From the NCBI GenBank assembly GCA_004369045.1, contig ML213509.1, positions 874,858 through 938,857 on the forward strand: a DNA stretch of 64,000 nt, given 5' to 3'. Positions 35,499-46,532 of this stretch are shown here, in pieces (the first letter of the stretch is position 1; each line of letters starts with the position of its first letter). The notes under the pieces are model-generated. The model worked only from the letters and a program-made list of their open reading frames with translations. It made no database searches and was not told the DNA's origin. A program made the translations under genes and the position numbers. This stretch comes from Heliocybe sulcata (taxonomy: Eukaryota > Basidiomycota > Agaricomycetes > Gloeophyllales > Gloeophyllaceae).

Positions 35499-38209
35499 AT
35501 GGCTCGCAGTACATATATACCCCAAGACGCTTCTCCAGCTCCCTCTAGGGCAACCCTTGATACCCTCCAGGTAAGTTTCCCGCAACGCTCATCCCGCCCC
35601 TACGCGTAGGGCCAACCAGTGTTATATCAGAACTACGATATTCAAGAAGAGATCGGGCAAGGTCGCTCTTCCATTGTCTACGTATCCGTATGCAATCGCG
35701 GACGTCTTCGAAACCGCAAGGTAGCTCTGAAGAAGGTTCGTAATCCGCATCACTCCCTTCACCTCCTTTTGCGTCTGATCCATCCTTTGCTACGAAGATC
35801 ATCCACTCGAAGTCAAATCAAACTGATTTAATCCGCAAAGACAACGCGGAGGCCGCGATCCTCCACCAGTCCCTGCATCATCCTTCCATCGTTGCACTCT
35901 TCTCCGTTTTCCCTGCCCCCAGCGCTACATATCATATTCTGGAACTCTGCTCTCAAGGAACCCTACGCGATTACTTGTTTCGTCTGCCGCATCGAAATAA
36001 TTCCTCCACTCTGACCGATAACCAGCTCAGGGGAATCGTCAAGAGCCTTGCCGACGCCCTTGTTTATCTACGCAAAGAACTGGTCCTGCACAGGAATATC
36101 ACCCCAAGCAGCATATTTATCACCAATGATTTCCGCATCGTATGTAAACTCTGTTCCTCGGAAAATATCCAACATCACACCCCCATGCAGAAACTTGGCG
36201 ACTTCTCTCTCGCTGTACGTCTTCCAAATCCCAAGGCTACTGTTTCCACCATATGTGGGTCGCCGAACTACGTCTCACCGTAAGTATTCTAGCTACAGCT
36301 CCCCGCCCCTTGAATATTCTGACTGGTTGCCCTAGCGAAATAATTGCCAACACTCCTTACAGCTTTCCATCTGACGCATGGTCCGTCGGATGCGTAATAT
36401 CAACATGCATAACAGGATACCCGCCGTTCGAGGTGCGTCCCGACCCTAGGATAGTGCAAGTGGTATTAAAGGCATATACAAATGCCAGGCGATTTCAGTA
36501 GCGGAGACACACACACGCGTCTCGCGCGCCAAGTACGATATACCACCCGCCAGCTCTCTTCATGCCAAACACTTAATCTCAGAATTACTGCAGACAGTAA
36601 GTGCGAATGCGCGTGGCACTTCGTTTCGGAGTTGATAATCGGAATTATAGGACCCCAAGCGCCGCATGAAAGCAGAAAATATCCAGAAGCATCCATTCCT
36701 CGATCCATCTCTGCCTACCGACCCTTTGGGCCCTCATAGCTCCGTTCCTAGAAGTAAACGAAGCTCAGACCGTCCACTCCGCGACGTCCTCAAGGTACAC
36801 ACCGACACCGAGAACACCCCAAAGCCGCCTCACGACAACCACAAGTCAGAGCCGGACAAAGAAAACAAGCGTCCCTTCTCCCACGCAGCCAAACCCTCTA
36901 TCGCGCCCAGACGTCCGTTCATGAACACAGCCAACACCCTCGGCGGTCCCTCTGAGCCCAAGCGTACCCTCGACCCGCGCCGCGTTCTTAGCGAGGAGAT
37001 CAAGCGGGCGATCAAGGACAAGCCTCGCTTTCCGCAGATTCAGCACGGACGAAGAGTCTTTTCCGCTCCTCAGGACCGCCCGACAACGGCTTCCTCGGCG
37101 GGGCATGGTGGGCTGGTGCCGAGACCGCGGGCAGGATCTGTGGGTTCCGCTTCTGGGCTGACGGAGGATACAGGCTCGTCCCTCGCGAGGGACAAAGTAG
37201 TGGATGGACCTAACGAGAATCGAGCTAATACCCCACAAGACGAGTGGGACAACTTTGCGCTACTACAGCCTCCAAGGCACGCAGAGCCAGACACGAATCT
37301 CCCATACCGAAGAGCCTCCGTACCCTGGCTGTCGCCTCCCCTCCCCAGCCTCCCCTCAGCGCCCGACGTTGCCTCCCCTCCTCCAGCCGCGCGGGGCCTC
37401 GCTCCTACAGGCGCCGCCCGCCCCATCGCATTCACGACCGCCCTCCTCCAGCCACAAACCCACAAGCTCCCTAGCGGTCAACTCACCATCCTCCCCCAGA
37501 CCCACTCTCTCATGATCGACTTCCGCGAGCGGGAGCGGCGCAAAGGGCGGCGGGGCGACCGCGTGCTGGTCGTCAGCGCCGACGGGCAGATGGTACTTGC
37601 TCTTTTCATTGACTTCGCGGGGGCTGACGGCGGCGGCGGTGTAGATCGAGGTGTATGAGGCGCCGCATTTGAGCACGCCGTGTTGTCTGGTGGAGCCGGT
37701 GGCGAGGTATGCGTTGCGGGAGCTGCCGGGGGAGTATTGGAGGTTGTATGGGGATGCGGGGAGGGTGGTGGGGGAGGTGAAGCGGCGCACGCCCAAGGTA
37801 CGCTTGCGACGAGAGCGCGGGGTTGACTGCTGATTGGTGACTTGTTGCGTGTTTGCGTTTGTGCCAGATGACGATGCACCTTCCCGCGGCGCGCTGCACG
37901 CTCATGGCCAACGAGCCGCGGGGGGACATTGAGCTCGTATTCCGCGATGCTTACTCTCGCGCTCGCGGGAAGCCTGGAGATGAGGAGGCGGTGGCGATGA
38001 GGGTGCGGCTGTCGCGGGAGAAGCAGGCGCTGGAGATTGCGCGGTACGGGTCGGCGGGGGAGTGGGCGAAGAGGGTGTGGAGGGTCGATGCGGAAGAGGA
38101 GTTGGCTGTTGCGGGGCTGGATGATGCGGAGAGGAAGGCGGTTGAGGGGCTGAGAAGGTTCTTGAGGGTTTGTGAGGCTGCGGAGGGGGTTGAGGCCGAG
38201 GTAGAGTGA
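35499..38209 (+). CDS. Polo-like (PLK4/SAK-like) kinase homologue, probable pseudokinase
   Basis: Exon 1 (35499-35570) gives MARSTYIPQDASPAPSRATL; exon 2 starts at 35631 with NYDIQEEIGQGRSS, the Gly loop. The VAIK Lys is in KVALKK, and TICGSPNYVSPEI, SDAWSVGCV and RRMKAENIQKHPFL place the kinase domain at about residues 25-285. The catalytic loop reads HRNITPSS instead of HRDLKPEN. The base Asp and the Mg-binding Asn are both replaced, and DFG is DFS. The Thr at the Lys position is seen in PLK4 (HRDLTLSN). A basic disordered region follows. A conserved C-terminal module (SGQLTILPQTHSLMIDFRER, then IEVYEAPHLSTPCCL and EYWRLYGDA) resembles the cryptic polo-box part of basidiomycete PLK relatives. 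Role in centrosome or spindle-pole duplication is inferred only. Confidence 0.75.
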
Positions 38210-38575
38210 TCAATGGAGAGAGGCAGCTGGGCTTCAGACGAGAGCGATGGTGAATTGTGCGTGCAGCGATTTTAATTAACAGCGCGTGCCCGTGTTTTGG
38301 ACGAGTGAATGGGAGATGATAAATTACATGAAGTGATCAGGATACGATGTGCCCTAGCTAGATCCATCCGTAGCGTACTGTAAACTGGCCGAGTCCACCG
38401 TCCTGTCTGATCCTGATATCCCTCGGTCCTTGCCTTTCCAGCAGATTCGACCCCGGGCACGAGCGCCTAAACTCCCGAGTGAGCGCGTTCCAAAGCTGAT
38501 CCGCTCCCAGCTTCTTCTTCATCGTTTGCCTAAATCTGAACCCGCGTGCGCCTAAATCTGACCCCCGCCTGCTGC
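38210..38575. other. Convergent intergenic region with short tandem repeats
   Basis: 366 bp between the PLK-like gene (+) and heme oxygenase (-). The right end holds repeated GCCTAAATCTGA units described separately. Nothing else seen. Confidence 0.4.
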
Positions 38576-38586
38576 CTAAATCTGAA
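38526..38586. repeat. Three imperfect 21-bp tandem units at the heme oxygenase stop codon
   Basis: GCCTAAATCTGA occurs three times at about 21-bp spacing (near 38528, 38549 and 38571). The third copy contains the stop codon (CTA at 38576-38578) and last residues of the heme oxygenase gene, so the two others look like duplicated gene ends. Confidence 0.7.
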
Positions 38587-39732
38587 TGCCCACAAAGTCC
38601 GCCACCTTGACGAGCTTCTCGTATCCCCTCTGTCCGCTAAAGCCCCCAGTGACGATGAGGAAATGCGCGAGGCCGACGCACGCGATGAAGGTGAGGACGC
38701 TGGTGACGCTGTAGCCGCCGTCCTTCGGGACGTCCATGAGTGGCTTTGGGGGCGGGACATTTGTAACCCATTTGTTTTCGTCGTCGTGCTCAGGGTTCGG
38801 AGAGGGCGGTGCGGAAGAGATTTGGGCCATGGTGGGGGTAGTGGGGTCGCCGAGGGCAGGGCCGCGTGCGGGCGAGAGCGTGAGAGAGGGCTTTGGGGGA
38901 TGGGAGGGCGCGCGGAGGACGGAGAAGAGGCCGGCGTTGAGGGTGAAGGCGGTATTGGCTTCTTGGAGGAGGGCGGCTGCCGGCAGCGCGGTAAGTACAC
39001 GATAAACAAAGAGGAGTAGGATGTGGTGGAGAGAGAGACACGCACACTTGAGCTGTTGATCGTCTCCAACGCCACTATTCATAGCATCGCGATACCACTC
39101 CTTGATCCGCTTCATGTCCCCTAGCGACCCGGTGGCGGTGCCGCTCCCCGGCTGGTGGAAGGCGTAGAACTCGAGTCCGCGGTCGTCGTCGAGCCCGTAC
39201 GCTTTGGCGACTCGCCGCTTGATGGTCTGGCCGCCGGAGAGGTCGCCGAGGTAGCGCACATAAGCGTGCGCGAGGAGGAGGTGCGGTTGGGCGGTGGAGA
39301 GGGTTGCGAGGCGGGCGGTGTAGGCGGATAGGGGTTCGGGGGGAGAGGAGAGGAGGGCTTTGGCGAGGGGGTGCGACTGCCAGGAGGACGCGGGGACGGA
39401 GAGGAAGTGAGAGATGTCGGATGCGAGGGCGGCGGTGCGCGAGAGGAGCGTCGGGTTGTACGAGGGACTTAGGACGGGATTAGAGGCATGCTGGTTGAGG
39501 CCGGTCTCGAGCGCGCTTCGGGCGCTCCGTTAGTGGTAGCAAATGGAAATGGAAATGGTACTTACTCGTAGACGTGCCAGAGGATGATGAGGAAACGGAC
39601 ATACTCGTCGCGGTCGAGCTCGCCGCGGACGAGCCAGCCGGCGCCTTTACTGTGCTCGAGGCTGACGTGGGCGTCGTGGGTGCCGGTGCGGAGGAGGTCG
39701 GACACGGGCTGGGAGTAGTCGGCCGTGGCCAT
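38576..39732 (-). CDS. Heme oxygenase, membrane anchored (HMX1-like)
   Basis: Cleaves heme to biliverdin, CO and iron, at the ER membrane. ATG 39732 gives MATADYSQPVSDLLRTGTHD, then AHVSLEHSKG with the likely proximal His. The distal-helix signature YVRYLGDLSGGQTIKRRVAK is present, followed by YGLDDDRGLEFYAFHQ and MKRIKEWYRDAMNS. A Pro-rich linker leads to a C-terminal helix (VTSVLTFIACVGLAHFLIVT), the usual tail anchor. Two introns, near 39500-39565 and 38985-39050. The linker between domain and anchor is longer than in yeast Hmx1. Identity is secure. Confidence 0.93.
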
Positions 39733-40120
39733 GGCGGGCAGACGAGGGGCTTGACCAGCAACCGGATATTATATTAAATGTTTTGGGCTGCGCGTCGATC
39801 CAATGCAATGGCGCGATCTGTTGCCTATCTTATCTGATAAACCCATCGGCACCGACTCTCCGAATCAAAGGAACTCTGAACCTTATTTTGCTTGCCACCG
39901 GAAAAATAACTAGTAAGATCTACAGTGGGTTCCACACGTCCCCCCGCCTGCGTTCCTTTGTTTTAATCTCTCATCATGATCTTGTTGCTTCTTGGTGACG
40001 CATCAGTCACTTATTGGCACATAGCTGAATAAAGCAAGTATGGGATAGAGACAGGAAAGGGAAAGGTGAGCAGTATGGTAGTGAAAAGTCTGTGATCAAT
40101 GCGCATCCAGTTGATACATG

Positions 40121-40968
40121 TCAGGTTCGAGAAAATGGAAGAGGGCTAATGATACAAAAGTCCAAGTTTTGTGTAGTATGCAACAATGTTGTGGAGCGGA
40201 GCAGAAGGGAAAGGAAACTACAAGAAAAATGAAGGATCGCGGGCTGATGGATAAGGTCCAAATATTCGTTGGTGCGTGTGGTGTCGTTTGCTTGCGGCAT
40301 TCTCAAGCATCTAGGAGGGAGGTCGAATTGTTCAGAACAGCTCGCAGATGGAGCCTGAACGGACAAACCTTTGCCTTTTCGTCGCAATATCTCGAATCCC
40401 TCTGTCTTCCGCCTCTTCACAGGCTTTGACTTGGCTTCCTTACGGGCCCTGATGATTTCTTCAGCTATCGACCGCCGCCGACGAAGCTTCGGCTTCGTAT
40501 CTTGCTCTGGCTCGCTTGCTTCCTCGGCTGTGGTCTCAACGCAGGCACTACCAGGGCAACGACATGGTTAGTGAGTACACAGCGCATCTTAGTATGAGCT
40601 AACGCGCACTCTACAGCATCGACGGTCGCTTCCAATACCGGTGGTTCCCCGTTCACAGCGGGTCCAAGCAAAGCTCCGAGTAACCTACGCAGATCCTGGA
40701 TATCATTCTGCGCGTCGGCCATCTTACGCTCCAGCTCTGCAGCGTCCTGGAACGCTTGCGCACGGTCTCGCTGAATCCCGGCGATTTCGTTTTCGAGCGC
40801 CGCGATCCGTTCCCCGTCAGCGGCGGTTCGGTTATTGGTGATGGCGAGAACCTCTCGATACTGTACGAGTTCCCGCTGCAGCCTCTGTGCCAGCTTGACT
40901 TCTTTGGGTTGGGATTTGGCTTTGGCTGGCCTGCCCTTACTCTGCGAGTTCCACGGAGGATGCGGCAT
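40121..40968 (-). CDS. Small coiled-coil protein of unknown function (duplication unit 1)
   Basis: ATG 40968. The first exon gives a basic N-terminus (WNSQSKGRPAKAKSQPKEVK), then about 70 residues of coiled coil (AALENEIAGIQRDRAQAFQD, LERKMADAQNDIQDLRRLLG). An intron starting GTGCGC near 40610 with a CACTAAC branch site and ending GGTAG near 40545 leads to a charged, Arg/Lys-rich tail (RRRRSIAEEIIRARKEAKSK). The frame then stays open to 40121, beyond where the neighbouring paralogue has its trailer, so the true end is uncertain. Unspliced, it would stop at 40465. A TATA box lies 93 bp upstream. I do not recognise a family. Confidence 0.55.
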
Positions 40969-41060
40969 GGCGGAGTGGAGTGAGGAGGAGGAGGAGGAGG
41001 AGGATGCGAACGGTGGGCGGAAAGTAGCTGGATGGGCCGTCCCTCGTCCCCTTGCCCTGG

Positions 41061-41067
41061 TTTTATA
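41061..41067 (-). promoter_or_regulatory. TATA box of the unit 1 coiled-coil gene
   Basis: TATAAAA on the minus strand, 93 bp before ATG 40968. It sits in a block of about 60 bp conserved with the promoter of the unit 2 gene, including CTCCTGCCACAA and CGCTCGTCCAATCG. Confidence 0.6.
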
Positions 41068-42867
41068 CCCACAGCTCCTGCCACAAAAGACTTGAACGTG
41101 ACCGCGCTCGTCCAATCGCCCGTCGCGCAGGGTCCGGCCCGTGCGCGGTCCCTGTGTCTGGGTGCGTGTCTTGTTCGCTTATCAGCCGTTGCGACGTAAA
41201 TTGATGGCTTCTGCAGAAGCGATTGGTGTGGCATTGATGGGAGGCCAAGCGGTTCGAGGATGGAAAAAAAGCGTAAGTGCTTCCTTGGACGATCTAGACC
41301 GGGATTTCCTGCCTGCGGGAAGTGTATTCTACGTATTGCGACAACTTTGTTGGGTCTCGAAACGCTACTGTCGAGTCCATCTTGCTTGGGATCCAGTCAT
41401 GCAGAAGCAGCTCACCCCCGTGCGGTACCGCGATTGACTCCTTTACGCCATTGTTCCCCGCTTCGAGCCCTTCCCACCTTCCCATTGTTTTCCTACAAAC
41501 TTTGTCTCCCTTTTTTTGCTTCGAAATTGATCGCGCTATTATATCAGCCCTGATCACTACCCTATCCCGCGACCGAACCCCATAAGTGGGCATTGTGGGC
41601 GCCTGTGGGTCCCGAAATTCCGGCGATTTGGTGTGTAACGGGTTTTCCCGATGAGGCTCGGAAGCAAAATCTTGAACCGCTGAAACATGGCGGTCCTGGG
41701 GCTGTAACGTTTAAGTGGGGGGAACGAGGGATTGTTTCGCCAGTTATGGGGAACAGTGAGAAGCTTGGTGTTGCCGCATATATCGATTGGCGCGCGGCCT
41801 TTGTTGCTTTGTTCTGTACCATTGATATTCTCACCGACTCGGTGCTTGTGTGAAGTCCCTGCTATCTCAGCCCAGTTGCTCGTGCTCGACGTCCAAGATT
41901 TCCAGGCTCATCATGATGGGATAAACGCTATGCTCGGGACAGTCGACTCGCTGGGTATTGAACGTTGCTCAGCCGGCGTACTATACGGGGATGTTGCTCG
42001 ACAGATCGCAAGTGATCGTTCAAAGATCAAGTCAGACGGCCGTCATGGCAATTTCATCCGTATACTGTACTGCAACCTTGTTTTCTAACCGTTGTATGCA
42101 TTCACAGCGTCGTTGCCTGGCCAAGCGCACCGCCTACCACCCGCTCCACCCGCTCGACAGACCCTTCTGTCCGTTGTAATTCTGGAAATCGTGGTTGCCG
42201 TTACCACCGCACGTTTTAATCCCGATTTGCGCCAGAAAGCCCAAGATGTGCCCTTGACGAGGCAAGACAACCGGTACTTCTACACATGCTCAGGCTAGCT
42301 TTCGGGAGCGACTGTTACGAAAAGAGGGATCAAGCTTGCTTGCTGGCGGCGGAGCGGATATTTCATGTCCTTGGGCCTGACCCGTACAGAAGGTAAGCGC
42401 TCTCCAGACAGGCCTCCCAGTCATCGTTCTTAGTCGACTTGTCCTCGGTTGTCTGATGCTTTCATTGCAGCGCAGGTGAGATTGCTTTAGTGCGTCAACA
42501 TGGATTGCAAGTACTCAAAGAAAAATAAAGAGGCGAGGATGGTGAATGGGAATGATGCAAGGATGATGAATGTGAAAGGTGAGAAAATATAATCGTAGAA
42601 AATCCGCGGGCACAAGACATCCGATGGATACATTCATTGTATAACTACAGCGTTGAGAGTGGAAGGAGCCTAGTGATACAAGAGCCAAGCTTGGCGTCGA
42701 TTAGGGGAGGTGGATGGTGGATGAAAAAAGGAGAAGCAGAGCAGAAGAGGAAGTGGAACCTGAAAATCGAGGTAAGTTGCGTTTGCTACATTTCAAAGGC
42801 TTTGGGAGTTGTCAGCACGAGCTCTCAGAAAGCAGCATCCGCAAGTATTCACCTTGTGTGCAGCTCA

Positions 42868-43440
42868 CTAGTCGTCGCCCGCTGCGGCTTCATCAGGTGC
42901 ATCCTGCTGCTCGGCCTCCTTGTACAAGCACAGCTGCTCAAGCTTCTTGACACGCTCTCGCTCTTCTGCCACGGAAGCGGTCATCTGCCTGTGAGGACGA
43001 GGGGCTGAATTGGTACGGGCCACAACTCGACTATGAAATACCACCCACCCTACTACCTCATCGAACCTGTCCGCCAAGTCGGGCTTCGCCTCGACGAGTC
43101 CAAGACGGCCTCCGAGGACGACCGTGATGTTGCGCAAGTCTCGGATGGCCTTCTCGACATTGTCAAGCCGCTCATTGGTAACACACAGCGTGGCCTGCGT
43201 CACGCGCAGATCGCGGATCAGTGTCTCGTAAGACTTCCTCGGGGAAGGCTGAGGCGGATTCATCACAAACACCCTAGTAAGAGTCGCGTCAAGGGCTTGA
43301 GGACGGGGTAAATGCGGTTGCACTCACACGTCGTCCTCGTCAGACGATTGGTCAGTTGGAGCTGGGGCCCGGGTGTATTTGATTGGGCTCGGAGTTTCGC
43401 TGGCTCGCTGGCCTGTGGCTCGTGGGGCAGAGTGGGACAT
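42868..43440 (-). CDS. Small coiled-coil protein of unknown function (duplication unit 2)
   Basis: Three exons. ATG 43440 gives MSHSAPRATGQRASETPSPI and an acidic SSDEDD. Exon 2 holds a helical region (YETLIRDLRVTQATLCVTNE, LDNVEKAIRDLRNITVVLGG). Exon 3 has MTASVAEERERVKKLEQLCL and ends AAAGDD at the stop 42868. The frame is also open upstream to 43914, but the TATA box at 43527-43519 lies inside that stretch, so the start at 43440 is preferred. It pairs with the gene at 40121-40968 by promoter and trailer similarity more than by protein sequence. No known family recognised. Confidence 0.55.
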
Positions 43441-43518
43441 CTTTAGAACCGAGGAGGACTGAGGAGGATAATGGGCAGAAAGTCGTTCGATGGTACGTCC
43501 TCCATTTCCTGGCCCCCC

Positions 43519-43527
43519 CTTATATAC
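43519..43527 (-). promoter_or_regulatory. TATA box of the unit 2 coiled-coil gene
   Basis: GTATATAAG on the minus strand, about 80 bp before ATG 43440. It is the counterpart of the TATA box at 41061-41067 within the same conserved promoter block. Confidence 0.6.
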
Positions 43528-44260
43528 CCCGCAAGTCCTGCCACAATATTTGGACGCGACGCGCTCGTTCGATCGCGTTTGCATGGCATCTGGTGGTGGA
43601 ATCTGGACCCTGAGCAGATAAGCCTTGTTCGTTGTTCTGCCTGCTTCGATGTGGCATCGGTAAAGCACCGTTACGAAGGGAATTGATGCTCCTTGGGTTG
43701 TGCCACGGAGCACTAAGCCTTTCGAGGTTAGGAATCGCATGCCTGTCTCAGGGTCTTGCTTCTTCAGCCTCAGACAGGTAATTCCTGATGCTACACGGAC
43801 CGGCACGCGTTCCTGTCTGTCCAGGCCCATTTCTCCGATGTGTGCATTTCTGAGTTTCCATCTTTCCGTCGTACTCTTCACGATTTCGAATCTAATTCGC
43901 TGTAATACAGGCATAGCACCTCGAGTGGCACGGTAGCGTCGCGAGGCGGGAATAATTTACGAGGTGCATTGTTCTCAATCCACGATGCCCCGCTTGTACT
44001 TTGTTCGTGAAAACACCTGTTTTGGTTCGCTTCAGAAATCCTTATCAGTTGATCACTACCGTAAAGCGCTAGCGAACACCATATACCTGGGAGTTGTGGG
44101 CGTCTATGGAGCCCATTTTCATGTAGAGTTCGACTTTAATGGAATTTTCCCGAGGGACTTCGGAAATTCCGGACCCTGGAAATTGATGACTGCGTATAAA
44201 ATGCAAATCGCTGCCGCAATAGGATACCTTCGGTTAAGATGATCCTCCGTGGCTAGGCAA

Positions 44261-44791
44261 GTGATGCGGCTTCCATTATTTTCTCCATGGCTGGGGAAAT
44301 GACGGTAGGCCAACCAATGACTATCCTGCCTTCATCACGCCGGTTGTATGTCTCAGTGCACCCCGTCGCATTGCAGTCGAACACCTCGCGAAGCACTGAT
44401 CGAGATGAGGCACAGTGGCATATTTTCCTGGTGTCGATATAAGAGGTCGTCCTGGAGGGCATTCGTGCTACATATCCACCTTCCCTGCCAGAGCCTCTTG
44501 ACATGGTCGTCCGGACCACAGTGTGATATGGGAGCTATGCAGCCTGGATTGGATCTGAGGCTACACCACTATAATGACACGAATAACGAAAGCAGTCCGA
44601 AAGCAACATTAATCCGAGATTTATATAGACCAATACGTCCGACCAAGACCCACTGGAAAACGCGGAGGTGGACAAGCACCGATAGATAATGATGGCGTGG
44701 CGTAAGACGGAGGCCGTCCACTCTTACGACTTCATGCCGTGTTCAGCTTTCCACCACTACAGAGACCGAGAGGTCGTCAGCGCATGGATTG
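44261..44791. other. Intergenic, nothing recognised
   Basis: 531 bp between the duplicated block and the ERG26-like gene. Open frames here look like chance. Confidence 0.35.
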
Positions 44792-46248
44792 TCAAAAGCA
44801 ACGAAGAACACCCACGTCTACCATTCTCTTCACACCATCCTCGAGACCAACCTCAGGCTCATAGCCGAGTACTCGCCTCGCCTTCTCGATATTATGCCAC
44901 CTATGCACACAGCTGAACGTGACCCTAAACCGCGTGAACGCGGGCTCCTTCCCCACCAACCACCCCCACCATTCCGCAGCATACGCCAGCACCAGCCCGA
45001 CCTCGCGGGGGAAGGTGATCTTCCTCTTCTCTGAGGGGGCGTTCGGCGACGATTCCCGCAGGCTCCGCCAGACCGCCCGCGGGAAGTCCCAGAAGTACGT
45101 CGGCTCGCCGTTAGTGATGAAGAACACCTGTCCAGCCACTTGCAGTGGGTCAGCGGGCGCGAGTCCCTCTGGGTCCTCTTTCTCCTTGGCGCTGATTGCG
45201 GCAAGGGCACGTTGGCGGGCAATGACTACGTCGGAGAGAGGGTCGAATTTCGAACGGACTACAGGGCGGGGGTGGGAAATTGAACTATATTGTGCTTCAG
45301 GGTTGGGGTCGTTGAAGCGTGCTTCGATTTCTTCGGCGTGAGGGGGAGGAGTGACGCACGGACCAAGGGGACGGGCTACTGATGTTGGTTGTCGGCGAGA
45401 ACCGGTGGTTAAGGAAACTGTGGGGAGGTAGTAATTGACGATGTTGGACGTCTCCTGTTCTGACAGCTGCTTTGGTGGGACCAGCTTATCTGCTGCGAGG
45501 AGATGGGCGTGAGCGACGTTCGTGACATATGTCCAGTCGAAGAGGTTGTTGTTATCTCCTATTTGGAAATTTGTCTGATTCCGCTCGAAGACTTGCGACA
45601 GGCCATGCATGACTTGACGGTCACCAGGTCTGGGGATCTCATGAGTAAGGAGAGTATTTCGATAGCTCGACCAAAGCGCACCCGAAGATACCAGACGGTC
45701 GCAGAGCAACTGTGAGGAGTCCTCCCTTTCCATTCGCTGCCAGAACCAATTCCTCTCCCTTCGCCTTAGACTCGTTGTATGCGTCCATAGACTTCTCGGG
45801 CGGCGGTAGCCGCTCGTCAATGTTGACCAAGTCTTCGCCATTGAAGACAACGCCCGCGGAACTAGTGAAAACCAGCTTCCGGAGACCGTTTGCAACGGCT
45901 GCGTTAATGACGGCTTGCGTTCCATCGACGTTGACTTTCCAGTACAATGCGGGGTCGTCGATGCCATGCGGAGGTGAAGCGGTGTGAATTATACAAGTTG
46001 CGCCGCTCTACTAATCCTATGAGCTGGCAAATAGGTAGAATAATAGGTACACTCACTTTCTGCATCGCTTGTGCGACCTGGCTCTCCTCGCTGATGTCTC
46101 CCGAATAAAAGGGGACGTCATGGTACCTCTGTACAATATCAAATATTGATACAACGTCCCCCCGAGCCAAGAGCTTGTCGACGATGTGTCGTCCCAGAAA
46201 CCCGCTGCCGCCGATGACGAGATAGACATCCTTCTGAGGGAGCGACAT
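44792..46248 (-). CDS. ERG26: Sterol-4-alpha-carboxylate 3-dehydrogenase (decarboxylating), ERG26-like
   Basis: NAD-dependent short-chain enzyme of the C-4 demethylation complex of ergosterol synthesis, at the ER. ATG 46248 gives SLPQKDVYLVIGGSGFLGRH, the GxxGxxG Rossmann motif. The 3-beta-HSD signature follows: YWKVNVDGTQAVINAAVANG, KLVFTSSAGVVFNGEDLVN, and catalytic YNESKAKGEELVL with YxxxK, then LRPSGIFGPGDRQVM and LFDWTYVTNVAHAHLLAADK. Near the C-terminus are FFITNGEPTYFWDFPRAVWR and WHNIEKARRVLGYEPEVGL. Two introns, near 46000-46060 and 45615-45680. A loop of about 70 residues rich in Pro and Thr (around 45300-45430) is longer than in yeast Erg26. Confidence 0.9.
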
Positions 46249-46532
46249 GGCTGACGATGAGTAAGGAGGGATCCGAGAGGTCGCAGCTTAAGAACCGCTA
46301 TGACATTTTGTACCTGCATGATTCTGGTACCATTTCGATTCCCCATTCTCAGGCTGTGATTGGTCCACCCCACCACGCGATGCGCATGGTCACTCGCCGT
46401 GATCTGTGACGCTCACGTCTCGAGTCCTGACCGCGTCGCAAATATCCCGCCTTGCTGTGATCTCGTCGTTTCTTAAGTAGCGAACGGACCGCTACATTCT
46501 AAAAAGCCCTGCAAGGAGAATATTAATTAGCG
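46249..46532. promoter_or_regulatory. Bidirectional promoter region, ERG26 and POP1
   Basis: 284 bp between divergent start codons. A leftward TATA box is not obvious. Confidence 0.45.

Larger units (their letters stand above)
40020..42500. repeat. Tandem segmental duplication, unit 1
   Basis: Three blocks match unit 2 about 2.46-2.53 kb to the right, in the same order. These are a 3' block (40125-40215 with 42650-42760), a promoter block (41060-41120 with 43519-43578) and a distal block (41555-41620 with 44053-44115). An example is TGATCACTACC followed by TTGTGGGCG-CT-TGG. Outer limits are approximate. The part after the small gene, 41100-42500, holds no other gene I can support. Confidence 0.6.
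42520..44260. repeat. Tandem segmental duplication, unit 2
   Basis: Counterpart of unit 1, in the same orientation. The matching blocks are well diverged (about 65-75 percent by eye), so the event is old. Non-coding blocks near 42650 and 44060 are still recognisable. Apart from the small gene at 42868-43440, no gene was seen. Confidence 0.6.

Noticed and set aside
41100-42500. Additional gene in duplication unit 1 (several 80-120 codon frames)
   Set aside because: None matches the equivalent part of unit 2 in protein sequence, and none shows domain text or matching splice sites.
43441-43914. N-terminal extension of the unit 2 coiled-coil gene as one 196-codon open frame
   Set aside because: The TATA box and the promoter block shared with unit 1 lie inside this stretch, so it is more likely upstream sequence.
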